Shown here one piece after another: positions 17,761 through 25,999 of a stretch of DNA of 57,503 bases. The DNA is from Alicyclobacillus shizuokensis NBRC 103103. GTDB lineage: Bacteria > Bacillota > Bacilli > Alicyclobacillales > Alicyclobacillaceae. A program made the translations under genes and the position numbers. The notes beneath the pieces were generated by a model. That model did no database searches. It was not told the DNA's origin and saw only the letters and a program-made list of their open reading frames with translations. Numbering within the stretch: position 1 is the first letter of the stretch; each line of letters starts with the position of its first letter. Location of the stretch: NCBI RefSeq assembly GCF_001552255.1, contig NZ_BCQV01000030.1:1-57503 (forward strand). The letters run 5' to 3'.

Positions 17761-18782
17761 ATGCGATATATCGATGCTTTCAATCACTTTTTCCACCCGG
17801 ATTGTGGCACCGGTTGCTAGAGATTCATCAGTCGGGCAAGGATATCGTGAAGAGAATGAGAAGCATTCCAGCCATTTACGATCTCAATGTGAGGTTAAAG
17901 GTCATCGAACAGTTTGATAATTATTCTCAGATTATTTCATTAGGCATGCCACCCTTGGAGGCGATTGGAGAACCCCCACTCTCCGTGGAGTTAGCCCGAA
18001 TGGCTAATGATGGGATGGCTGAACTGGTAAGTCGGTACCCCCGTCATTTCGCAGGTTTTTTGGCAGCACTCCCCATGAATGCTCCGGCTGCGGCAGAAAA
18101 GGAGGCCGAGCGTGCCTTTACAGAGCTCAGGGCGAACGGACTGCAGATCCATACTAACGTAAACGGTAAGCCCTTAGATTCCGAGGAATTTTATCCCATA
18201 TTCGAAGTGGCCCACAAGTATAACCGTCCAATCCTCTTACATCCAGCCCGTACAGCAGGGATGGCCGACTACGCAACCGAAACCAAATCAAAGTACGAAA
18301 TTTGGTGGGCCTTGGGTTGGCCTTATGAGACTAACGCGGCGTTGGCGCGCCTAGTGTTTTCGGGAATTCTCGACCGTCTCCCCAATCTGAAAGTTGTGGC
18401 CCATCATATGGGTGGTCTGATTCCGTACCTCGAAGGACGTGTGGGTCCGGGATGGGATCAGTTGGGCTCCAGGACATCCGACGAGGATCTGAACTCGGTA
18501 CTGCAAGGGTTGCGGCGCAGGCCGTTTGAATACTTCAAGGACTTCTACGCGGACACCGCCTTGTTTGGGGCACGTGCGGCTACAGTATGTGGCCTTGAAT
18601 TTTTCGGAGCTAACAGGTTGGTTTTTGCCAGCGATTGTCCGTTTGACCCGGAGAAAGGACCCGGTTACATCAAGAGCACCATTGAAATTCTGCACTCCTT
18701 AGACATTCCGCAAGATGATTTAGAAAAAATTTGCTTTTGGAATGCGGAACAGTTATTTGGGCTGGTGCCTGCTGGCCGATAA
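17761..18782 (+). pseudogene. Amidohydrolase family 2 (ACMSD/gamma-resorcylate decarboxylase type), frameshifted near its start
   Basis: From the ATG at 17761, behind GAGGAGA, the frame reads MRYIDAFNHFF and then runs into a TAG. One base off, the match continues with PPGLWHRLLEIHQ and stays open to 18782. A lost C near 17794 explains this. The rest is a normal TIM-barrel amidohydrolase: metal-ligand regions ILLHPARTAG, VAHHMGGLIPYLEGR and FASDCPFDPEKG are intact. Relatives decarboxylate aromatic acids or aminocarboxymuconate semialdehyde, which suits the neighbouring aromatic-acid transporter remnant. If the base is a sequencing error, the gene would be an intact protein of about 340 aa. Confidence 0.8.
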
Positions 18783-18835
18783 GGGGATAGGGACACGCCA
18801 TTTCCCGCGAGTTCGACAGTTGGTAGTCATACAAA

Positions 18836-18872
18836 GTCCCACGAACCCAGTTCTGGTGCTGGTTCGTGGGAC
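18836..18872. repeat. 12-bp perfect inverted repeat after the amidohydrolase
   Basis: GTCCCACGAACC and GGTTCGTGGGAC flank a 13-nt loop, 53 nt after the amidohydrolase stop. No T run follows on the plus strand and only TTTG on the minus strand. It may be a weak terminator or an RNA-stabilising hairpin. Confidence 0.55.
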
Positions 18873-19090
18873 CTGTGGATAACTCGTGTCGTGTCTACAG
18901 CTCGTATACGACTTTGGAGATCTTTGGCTTCGGACTCTGAGTCGATCTTGCATAGTATGCAGCCGATTGTCGATTAGGAGGAAACGTTTGACAAGTGGAT
19001 GCAGATCAACGCGGTGTTTCCTCGGGTCGAAACATGTGTTGCCAGTCATGATGGAACAAAGACATCTCCGGAATCAAAAACAAATTATAC

Positions 19091-19107
19091 TGAATATAAT
19101 ATATTCA
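19091..19107 (+). promoter_or_regulatory. Palindromic operator containing the -10 box of the alcohol dehydrogenase
   Basis: TGAATATA-A-TATATTCA is a perfect 17-nt palindrome. It contains a consensus TATAAT (19095-19100) about 70 nt before the ATG at 19171. The matching -35 region (aatcaa at 17-nt spacing) is poor, suggesting an activator-dependent or repressed promoter. Confidence 0.45.
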
Positions 19108-19170
19108 TCCAATCGTGCGTAACGTGCAGAGTGCTGGATTTTCACATATGAAGCGAAGGAGATGAGTGGA

Positions 19171-20220
19171 ATGAAGGCAGCGCGTGTCGTTGAATTTCGT
19201 AAACCGTTGATCATTGAGCAGCTTCCAGACCCAAGTCCGAGTCCTCAGGATGCCGTCGTCCGTGTGGAGGCAAGCGGCATTTGCCGGAGCGATTGGCATG
19301 GATGGATGGGAGATTTGTCCTGGCTGGGGCTGTCGCCCCAATTGCCTATCACGCCAGGGCACGAATTTGGTGGAGAAATTGTAGCACTGGGCAAAGATGT
19401 ACAAGGATTCAAGCTGGGAGACAAGGTGACGGTTCCCTTTCACTATGCCTGCGGGCACTGCGAGTATTGCCGCAATGGTGTGCCCAACCGATGCGATAAC
19501 ACCGGGGTTTACGGATTCAGTTGGGATGGAAGCTTTGCGGAATACGTCGTTGTCCGCAATGCCGAATTCAATATGATAGGGCTTCCAGACAACGTCGACG
19601 CCTTGACGGCGGCTGCCATCGGATGCCGGTACATGACCGGCTACCACGGAGTCATGCGCGGCCTTGTGCAGCCGGGCCAATGGGTGGCCGTCCAAGGAGC
19701 GGGTGGCGTTGGTCTCTCCGCCATTCAAACGGCTTATGCGGTAGGTGCTCATGTCATCGCCGTCGACGTGGACGATGAGAAACTGCAAAAAGCCAAACAG
19801 GAGGGGGCAACTGCAGTCGTTCATGCGCGCAGGGAGAATGTGCCCGAAGCCATTCGTGAGATCACGAAGGGTGGGGCGCACGTGGGCATTGACGCGCTAG
19901 GAATCCAAGAAACCGTGCTCAACTCGGTCTTGTCCCTGCGCAAAGGCGGCCGACATGTTCAGATTGGTCTGACCACCTCCGAAGAGACAGGCCATGTTTC
20001 CCTTCCCATGGACTTCATTACCACTTCCGAGATCGAAATCGTCGGCAGCCTTGGGATTCCACATCCCGATTATCGCGGATTATTGTCTCTGGTGGCGGAA
20101 GGCCGCCTGAATCCCAAGGCGCTCGTGGAACGGGAAGTCGGTTTGGAAGATGTCAATGAGGTGCTTGACAATATGACCAACTTTCGAACCAAAGGGTTTA
20201 ATGTCATAACCAGATTCTAA
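19171..20220 (+). CDS. Zinc-dependent medium-chain alcohol dehydrogenase
   Basis: 349 aa, an MDR-superfamily oxidoreductase. The catalytic zinc ligands (GICRSDWHG; GHEFGGE), the structural zinc four-cysteine loop (CGHCEYCRNGVPNRC) and the Rossmann motif (GAGGVGLSA) with an Asp after beta-2 (VIAVDVDDEK, favouring NAD) are all present. ATG 19171 is nine bases after AAGGAG; the ATG at 19162 directly abuts it and is not used. One of few plus-strand genes; single transcription unit, convergent with the Gfo/Idh/MocA operon. The substrate is not evident; the DHG-type loop resembles enzymes for primary or polyol alcohols. Confidence 0.92.
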   Translation: MKAARVVEFRKPLIIEQLPDPSPSPQDAVVRVEASGICRSDWHGWMGDLSWLGLSPQLPITPGHEFGGEIVALGKDVQGFKLGDKVTVPFHYACGHCEYCRNGVPNRCDNTGVYGFSWDGSFAEYVVVRNAEFNMIGLPDNVDALTAAAIGCRYMTGYHGVMRGLVQPGQWVAVQGAGGVGLSAIQTAYAVGAHVIAVDVDDEKLQKAKQEGATAVVHARRENVPEAIREITKGGAHVGIDALGIQETVLNSVLSLRKGGRHVQIGLTTSEETGHVSLPMDFITTSEIEIVGSLGIPHPDYRGLLSLVAEGRLNPKALVEREVGLEDVNEVLDNMTNFRTKGFNVITRF

Positions 20221-20243
20221 CGGCCCGGCATTGTGGCGAATAT

Positions 20244-20272
20244 GGCCCTCACCACACGTACCGGTGAGGGCC
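20244..20272. terminator. Hairpin between convergent genes
   Basis: Perfect 10-bp stem GGCCCTCACC/GGTGAGGGCC with a 9-nt loop, centred between the alcohol dehydrogenase stop and the convergent oxidoreductase stop. No T tract on either side, so Rho-independent activity is uncertain, though position favours a shared terminator. Confidence 0.5.
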
Positions 20273-20316
20273 GTGTAATCGCGTGATGGTCAGCCGTGTG
20301 CCCTTCATGGGACCCT

Positions 20317-21504
20317 TCACTCGCTGAACGACGACTTCATATCCACCACGACATCCGCGCTGGTTTGCTTCACAAACCGTGATGTCCGAATGCGTTCCTG
20401 AATTAACGCTTCGTATTCGTCACCGTCAAACGGGACGCTTACCATCTCGCCCTTCCACGACGACAGCATGATCCCGTTGGCCAACGTCAGGCCGCGGATC
20501 CCCTCTGGCCCGTGGGCCACCAACTCGGACGATGCGGTACGTATAGCATCCACAAATCGCTGTGTGACGACGGCGTGCCCGGAGGGCTGCTCGAAGTCAA
20601 TCGGCACCTCGGTCTCAACGCTTTCGACGTTGGCGAATGCCTCTTTCGTCTCCTTCAGAAACTGAAGCGTGGACACACGATTCTTCTGCAGGATGATTCG
20701 AGACCTTTCACACACGATCTTTCCGTTCTCACCGACCACCTCCAGCCGATTGGTTCCGGGAGATTCGGCTGTGCTCACGATGAAATGGCCAATCATGCCG
20801 TTGTCATGCTCGAAGTAAGCGGTCACCTCATCTTCCACCTCAATGTTGTGATACTTGCCGATGTTCGCATGGCCGCTGATGCGACTGGGGAGACCAAACA
20901 GCCATTGATACATGTCGAGGTTGTGCGGGCATTGGTTGGTCAGGATACCCCCGCCCTCCCCGGCCCAGGTCGCTCGCCAACCACCGCTGTCATAGTACGC
21001 CTGGGATCGAAACCAGGCCGTGTTGATCCAGGTCACGCGCATCAGCCGTCCCAGTTCGCCGCTGTCGAGAATCTCCTTCAACTTGCGGTACAGAGGAAGG
21101 GTTCTCTCCTGGAACATGATGCCAAAGACCAGATGCGGGTAACGCTGTTTGGCTTGTTCATACGCCGCTATCATTTTCTGAGCCGCGTTCACATGGACCG
21201 CCAATGGCTTTTCGCACAGCGTATGAATGCCATTGTGCAAAGCTTCGATGGTGATGGGGGTGTGGTCATAGTGAGGCACGGCCACAATCACGGCGTCGAC
21301 TCCCGCCTGTTGTATCAGATCCGTATGATTCACGAAATACCTTTTCGCGTGAAACCGATCCGCGTACGCTTTGGCTTTCTCTCCATCCACGTCGCACACG
21401 GCCGTCAGTTCGACGTCGGGCATGGATTGCAGGTACTGCACGTGCGTCGTGCCGATGTTGCCCAAGCCAATCACGCCCATTTTCACCTTGTCCGGTGTCG
21501 CCAT
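20317..21504 (-). CDS. Gfo/Idh/MocA family oxidoreductase
   Basis: 395 aa. An N-terminal Rossmann domain (GVIGLGNIGTTHVQYL) binds NAD(P); the CEKPLAVHVNAAQKM segment carries the catalytic-region EKP motif, and a C-terminal beta-sheet domain binds the sugar (GGILTNQCPHNLDMYQWLFG). Such enzymes oxidise or reduce sugars and inositols at a ring carbon. It is the last gene of the second CUT1 operon, 53 nt after the TIM-barrel isomerase, so it acts on the imported sugar or its isomer. ATG 21504 with GAGGAG at 8 nt. Confidence 0.9.
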   Translation of the reverse strand: MATPDKVKMGVIGLGNIGTTHVQYLQSMPDVELTAVCDVDGEKAKAYADRFHAKRYFVNHTDLIQQAGVDAVIVAVPHYDHTPITIEALHNGIHTLCEKPLAVHVNAAQKMIAAYEQAKQRYPHLVFGIMFQERTLPLYRKLKEILDSGELGRLMRVTWINTAWFRSQAYYDSGGWRATWAGEGGGILTNQCPHNLDMYQWLFGLPSRISGHANIGKYHNIEVEDEVTAYFEHDNGMIGHFIVSTAESPGTNRLEVVGENGKIVCERSRIILQKNRVSTLQFLKETKEAFANVESVETEVPIDFEQPSGHAVVTQRFVDAIRTASSELVAHGPEGIRGLTLANGIMLSSWKGEMVSVPFDGDEYEALIQERIRTSRFVKQTSADVVVDMKSSFSE

Positions 21505-21557
21505 CTACATCGCTCCTCACATGAATGAAATCACGTCGGGGAACGCTAGCCAATTCC

Positions 21558-22394
21558 TCAACGCGTACGCATCTTTTCGTAAGCTTGAAAATATCCCTCC
21601 AGCACTTCCCGGTGTTTAGGCAACGCCACGTGGGCGTCGGCAATTTCGGGATGCCACTTTCGTTCCCACTCCACGCAAAACCAGCCATCATAGCCGTCAT
21701 TCAGGACTTGATGGACAATCTCTTGCACAGGCACCTCCCCCTCGCCAAACAGGACGAACTCCCAATCGTCCCCTTTTCTTCGCGCATCTTTCAGGTGGAC
21801 GTGGTGCAACCACTCACGGAGGTTGTTGAGTGTGGTCTCCACTGTTTCCCCCATTCGGTAGGGATGATGGGTATCCCACAACGCTTTCACGTAGGGGCTA
21901 TCAACCGCGCGCAAAACTTCGGCCACCCGAAATGAGGGCGAAAAGTCATCATGGGTTTCCAGCAGCACATATACCCCCAACTCCTGTGCCCTGCGGCTCA
22001 CTTGGCGCAGCGACTCCGCCACCCGTTGGTTGACCTCCCGCGTCGAGGACGCATCGGCCGATGCCGGGGCCGTTCCGCCGAACGTGCGGACCATCGGCGC
22101 TCCGATTCGATCCGCCAGCTCTAAGTACCGCAGCAGTTCTGCCACGTTCTGCATCCGCTCCTCCTCGTCCTCCATGGCAAAGCGCGTGGACGCGCCGATG
22201 CCGACAATCTCAATCCCCCTCGTCCGGGCGGCAGCAGCGATAAGCTTCGTTTGCGCTGGATCGAGAGCCGCCGGAATGACGTCACCGTGCAGGAGCCTCA
22301 GTTCCACGCCTTGATACCCGTAACGCACCGCGTTTTCAAAGACTTCGTCCACCGACCATTCCGGGCAGGCCAGATTGGAATACGCCACTTTCAT
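21558..22394 (-). CDS. Sugar phosphate isomerase/epimerase (AP endonuclease 2-like TIM barrel)
   Basis: 278 aa. TIM-barrel protein of the xylose-isomerase-like family with the typical metal-binding residues in LLETHDDF, ALWDTHHPYRMG and HVHLKDARR, and a C-terminal VEWERKWHP. Members include inosose dehydratase and several keto-sugar epimerases. ATG 22394 is placed by GAGGTG six bases upstream; the longer frame from a TTG at 22427 has no Shine-Dalgarno. It belongs to the importer operon and works with the adjacent Gfo/Idh/MocA enzyme, a pairing common in pathways for oxidised or rare sugars. Confidence 0.88.
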   Translation of the reverse strand: MKVAYSNLACPEWSVDEVFENAVRYGYQGVELRLLHGDVIPAALDPAQTKLIAAAARTRGIEIVGIGASTRFAMEDEEERMQNVAELLRYLELADRIGAPMVRTFGGTAPASADASSTREVNQRVAESLRQVSRRAQELGVYVLLETHDDFSPSFRVAEVLRAVDSPYVKALWDTHHPYRMGETVETTLNNLREWLHHVHLKDARRKGDDWEFVLFGEGEVPVQEIVHQVLNDGYDGWFCVEWERKWHPEIADAHVALPKHREVLEGYFQAYEKMRTR

Positions 22395-22514
22395 GTCCAA
22401 CACCTCGTCTTGTGTGGAGTGACCCAAGAGTCTCCCTCAGTTCCATTAAGAATCCATCTCTGCCAGCAGCGATTTGAGGGCCAAAGGCTGAAATCGTAAC
22501 CATGGCGCCACCTC

Positions 22515-22541
22515 CCAGGTCAGCCTTCATGACTGACCTGG
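22515..22541 (-). other. Intercistronic stem-loop
   Basis: Perfect 9-bp stem CCAGGTCAG/CTGACCTGG with a 9-nt loop between the MalG-type permease stop and the isomerase start. No T run follows, so partial termination or message stabilisation is more likely than full termination. Confidence 0.6.
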
Positions 22542-22552
22542 CCAGGCGCAGT

Positions 22553-23419
22553 TTACCCCTTTACAGCCCCATTGGCTAATCCACCGATGATATACTTCTG
22601 GAATATCAGAAAGATAACCATGATCGGTAACCCACTGGTCAGACTGGCCGCCATGAGCTGTCCCCAATACACATCACCTCCCGACTCTCCAGATGACACA
22701 TAAGTCTGTAAGCTCACGGCCACCGTGTGTGTCTCGGCAGAGGTCAACACGCTAGCGAACAGGACATCACCCCACGCGAGCAAAAAGGAAAAGACAAATG
22801 TGACGACCATCCCCGGCAACAATAGCGGAATGACAACGTATCTCACGACCTGGAGACGAGTGCATCCATCCACAGATCCTGCTTCTTCCAAGTCCACCGG
22901 TATCCCCGACATATACGAATACAGCAGCCAACAGGCAAAAGGCAGAGCAAACGTCATGTACGTAAGAATGATTGTGAAGTATCGTCCGACAAGGTGAATG
23001 GATATGGCGTCTTGGATGACCACAATGATCACAAACAGCGGCAGCAACAGCATCACGGACGGGATCGTCTGAATGGTAATCAACGATAGCATAAAGGTCT
23101 TGCGCCCGCGGAACTGAAACCTGGCGAGAACATAGGCGGAACCGAGCGCGACCAACGTAGCCAGGAGACCAGCCAGGCCTGAGATGATGACGCTGTTGCG
23201 GATTCCCTGCGCCAAGTGCACGGTTGACCACATCTTTGCATAGTTTTCAAACGCCCAGTGACTGGGCCACAGAGATCCACCGCCCACTTGGGTATCTGGG
23301 GTCAGCGAAATCAGGACGATGTAGGCAAGGGGTATCACGATGAACAAGGCTATGAGGGCGATGCCGACAGCTCTCATCCCGTTCCAAAACCTGTGTTGGG
23401 CGGAAATGCTACGGATCAT
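22553..23419 (-). CDS. CUT1 sugar ABC transporter permease (MalG-like)
   Basis: 288 aa, six membrane spans, EAA loop (VDLEEAGSVDGCTRLQVVRYV) and the GGLANGAVKG C terminus of MalG-side permeases. The long open frame reaching 23803 is a shadow of the preceding gene; GGGGAGG seven bases before ATG 23419 fixes the start, which overlaps the preceding stop by 4 nt (ATGA). Second CUT1 system of the window, also without an ATPase gene. Confidence 0.92.
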   Translation of the reverse strand: MIRSISAQHRFWNGMRAVGIALIALFIVIPLAYIVLISLTPDTQVGGGSLWPSHWAFENYAKMWSTVHLAQGIRNSVIISGLAGLLATLVALGSAYVLARFQFRGRKTFMLSLITIQTIPSVMLLLPLFVIIVVIQDAISIHLVGRYFTIILTYMTFALPFACWLLYSYMSGIPVDLEEAGSVDGCTRLQVVRYVVIPLLLPGMVVTFVFSFLLAWGDVLFASVLTSAETHTVAVSLQTYVSSGESGGDVYWGQLMAASLTSGLPIMVIFLIFQKYIIGGLANGAVKG

Positions 23420-24396
23420 GATGTGGCCTCCCCAAGGCGCAGCATTCGAATGTAGAACACTGCTGGAATCATCATCAGAATCAAGGTCATCAAGGACATC
23501 GCCGCCCCAAGGCCGAAGTTGAACGTCTGGAAAGATGTGATATAGACGTTCAATGGCAACACATCCGCCTGCGGTGACGGAGGGGTCCCGAACATGATAA
23601 ACGGCAGGGTAAAATTGTTGAAGTGATTCAGTGTAGACAGCAACAGGGCGAGTCCGAGCACAGGCCGCAACATCGGCAGGGTGATGGAAAAGAAGCCACG
23701 GACTGGCGACGCCCCGTCCATATTGGCGGATTCGTACAAATCGCTGGATATCCCCTGCAGCCCAGCCAAGACCATGAGGTACACAAAGGGCCATGAGGAC
23801 CACACATCAGCCACCACCATGGCCCAGAAACTCCTGGGGCCGATAAGCCAGAACGTGTCTTTGCTGGCCAGGTGCAACGTGGCCAGGACTTGGTCAATCA
23901 GTCCCCAGCCGTTCATGAACAACATTCTCCAGACGATCGCGTTGACAAAGACCGGCATCACATAGGGAACCAGAAACAGAGTTCTGACCCACCGCCGGCC
24001 ACGAAACGGCTTGTTGACAAGCAGAGCGGCGATGATCCCGATGGGTGTGATGAGAATGGTCGTGACCACGGAGAACGAGACACTCACCCAAACGCTCTGT
24101 AGTGCGGAAGCTCCCAGCGCATTCCCCTGGCGAAAAGCGTCCGCGTAATTCTCCAATCCGACGAACGGGGCGCTGGTCCAGTGGGCTATCGTATACTGAT
24201 TGAGCTTCGTCAGACTTGCGTATACACTCACGGCAAAAGGCGCAACCACGATAATCAGCAGCAGCGCCACACTGGGAAGCATCATCCAGTATGGGGGCCT
24301 CTGCCACGAGGACATGCGCTTTCGACGCACGGCACCGGGGGGTGCCGTCGTATACGCCGTACCAACGGTGTCAAGCGGCACCTGTGGACTAGACAT
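23416..24396 (-). CDS. CUT1 sugar ABC transporter permease (MalF-like)
   Basis: 326 aa with a 40-residue cytoplasmic N terminus, six membrane spans and the EAA loop (DLYESANMDGASPVRGFFSI). Two ATGs are possible; the one at 24396 is ten bases from AGGAGG, while the one at 24405 directly abuts it. Partner of the MalG-type permease and of the binding lipoprotein encoded 52 nt upstream. It transports an unidentified sugar whose catabolism probably involves the isomerase and oxidoreductase at the operon end. Confidence 0.92.
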   Translation of the reverse strand: MSSPQVPLDTVGTAYTTAPPGAVRRKRMSSWQRPPYWMMLPSVALLLIIVVAPFAVSVYASLTKLNQYTIAHWTSAPFVGLENYADAFRQGNALGASALQSVWVSVSFSVVTTILITPIGIIAALLVNKPFRGRRWVRTLFLVPYVMPVFVNAIVWRMLFMNGWGLIDQVLATLHLASKDTFWLIGPRSFWAMVVADVWSSWPFVYLMVLAGLQGISSDLYESANMDGASPVRGFFSITLPMLRPVLGLALLLSTLNHFNNFTLPFIMFGTPPSPQADVLPLNVYITSFQTFNFGLGAAMSLMTLILMMIPAVFYIRMLRLGEATS

Positions 24397-24448
24397 GGTC
24401 TCCATCCCTCCTCACCCATGACGAAATTCAGCCAAGACAACCGGAGCC

Positions 24449-25831
24449 TCATTGCTGCAGCGAAGATTGGGCTTGTTGATTAGCAGCTTTCAGGGCAGCC
24501 GAAATGTCGCCGTCATGGTACGAATGGGTCGCGATTGCATTGGCGATTTTGTTAGACACGCCGCCGTAAACCACCTCAATGTTGCCCCACGCCGGTGTAA
24601 AAGGAATGGGGTACGCGTGGTTCTCCGCTTCAACGAAAGCCTTGATGACCGGGGTGTTGAGTTCAGGGTTGTTTTTGTACGCGTTTACATTCACGGGCAT
24701 TTGGCCATATACCTTGTACATCTCGTTTTGCTGCGGCACATCGGTGAAGAACTTAATCCATTTCAGCGCAGCCTGATACCGCTCTCCAGTCACGTACTTG
24801 GGAATGACGAAATCGTTGCCAGACACGAAAGTCTGGACAGGTACTCCGCCTTGAGGCAACGCATTCATGCCGTAGGGAATCGTCGGCATGGGAGCGAATG
24901 CATAATCATCCTTCACGGCGGACGACTCCAAGGATGGGATGAGTGAGGTCCCCTGCATCACGAGCATGGCAGCATGACCATTCTCAAAGGCGCGAAGTTC
25001 ATCGGTACCCTTGTTGGTCATATCGTTGGGCGAGGCTATCTTGTACTTTTGCACCCAGTCAAACCAAAAAGTTAAACCCTTCACGGCCGCTTCCGAATCG
25101 AGTGTCGCCCGTTTCAAATCCGGACTGACAAAGTCGCCACCGAACTGCTTGGTCAAGACCCAGCCGACATGCCAAGGATCGAAGGAATCGGCCGGGTCTA
25201 TCGCTGTGCCCCATTGATTCTTCGCTGGGTTTGTCAGCTTTTGTGCGTCTTTCACAAACTCCGTCCATGTCTTGGGAGGCGACTGAATGCCCGCCTCCTT
25301 GAAGAGCTTCTTATTATAAACAAGCCCAAACGGAACCATTTCCCAGGGAACGGCGATGTAATGACCTGAACCAGGACCCGACATTTTCAACTGAGCAGGA
25401 AAGAACTTCTGCAAACCACCAATCTTGTCCCAATCTTGTTTGCTCAATACGTGGAACCCGTTCATTGCGTAAGCCGTGGGCACAAACGTGGTCCCAATGT
25501 CGAAGATGTCAGGGCCCTGTTGGGTGGCCAACGAGGTTTGCAGGGTCGTGTTCTCCTGAGAGGCTGAATCGTAATACGTGAATTGAATTTTGATGCCTGG
25601 GTTCTTCTGCTCGAATTGACTAGCCAACTTGTTCAGGAATTGTTCCTGGGCCTGCGGATTCGCCGTGTATTTGGACGTAAATATGGTCAGCGTCATGGAA
25701 GTTGCATGGCCCGCTGTATTCTCTTGCGTGCTGCTGGTATTGGACTGGGAGCCACATGCCGACACGGTCGTCCCGAGGGTCACTACCGCGAGTGCACCCA
25801 AGAGTTTTGTTCTGTTCGATGCTTTGCTCAT
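24449..25831 (-). CDS. Extracellular solute-binding lipoprotein, family 1 (sugar)
   Basis: 460 aa. Signal peptide with lipobox VSAC-G, Ser/Thr-rich linker and a family 1 sugar-binding fold (FEQKNPGIKIQFTYYD; PWEMVPFGLVYNKKLFKEAG; GHAAMLVMQGTSL). First structural gene of the second CUT1 operon. ATG 25831 lies about 7 nt after AAGGGGGAC. An AT-rich dyad just upstream is a candidate binding site for the ROK regulator encoded before it. Confidence 0.92.
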   Translation of the reverse strand: MSKASNRTKLLGALAVVTLGTTVSACGSQSNTSSTQENTAGHATSMTLTIFTSKYTANPQAQEQFLNKLASQFEQKNPGIKIQFTYYDSASQENTTLQTSLATQQGPDIFDIGTTFVPTAYAMNGFHVLSKQDWDKIGGLQKFFPAQLKMSGPGSGHYIAVPWEMVPFGLVYNKKLFKEAGIQSPPKTWTEFVKDAQKLTNPAKNQWGTAIDPADSFDPWHVGWVLTKQFGGDFVSPDLKRATLDSEAAVKGLTFWFDWVQKYKIASPNDMTNKGTDELRAFENGHAAMLVMQGTSLIPSLESSAVKDDYAFAPMPTIPYGMNALPQGGVPVQTFVSGNDFVIPKYVTGERYQAALKWIKFFTDVPQQNEMYKVYGQMPVNVNAYKNNPELNTPVIKAFVEAENHAYPIPFTPAWGNIEVVYGGVSNKIANAIATHSYHDGDISAALKAANQQAQSSLQQ

Positions 25832-25854
25832 CTTCCGTCCCCCTTAAACAACAG

Positions 25855-25878
25855 TTAATTTCAATTATTTAGAATTAA
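25855..25878. promoter_or_regulatory. AT-rich dyad upstream of the second CUT1 operon
   Basis: TTAATT and AATTAA arms over 24 nt, with 9 of 12 half-site positions symmetric, 24 nt before the binding-protein start. The wide AT-rich half-sites are like XylR-type ROK operators. No convincing -35/-10 pair could be placed with it. Confidence 0.35.
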
Positions 25879-25999
25879 AAGGTTGCAAAAGCAGTCCTGG
25901 ATCCCTATAGTCGGGTCCATCATCCAAAAGCCTCCCTTCCACAGTCGCAGATTGGTGGGCTATTGCCATGGTGTCTTCCCTGCCCTTTGCACGCCAAAG

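Larger units (their letters stand above)
18783..19170. other. Intergenic region before the alcohol dehydrogenase
   Basis: Holds a long inverted repeat (18836-18872) and the palindrome/-10 region of the alcohol dehydrogenase (19091-19107). Short open frames between 18890 and 19090 resemble no family known to me. Confidence 0.5.
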
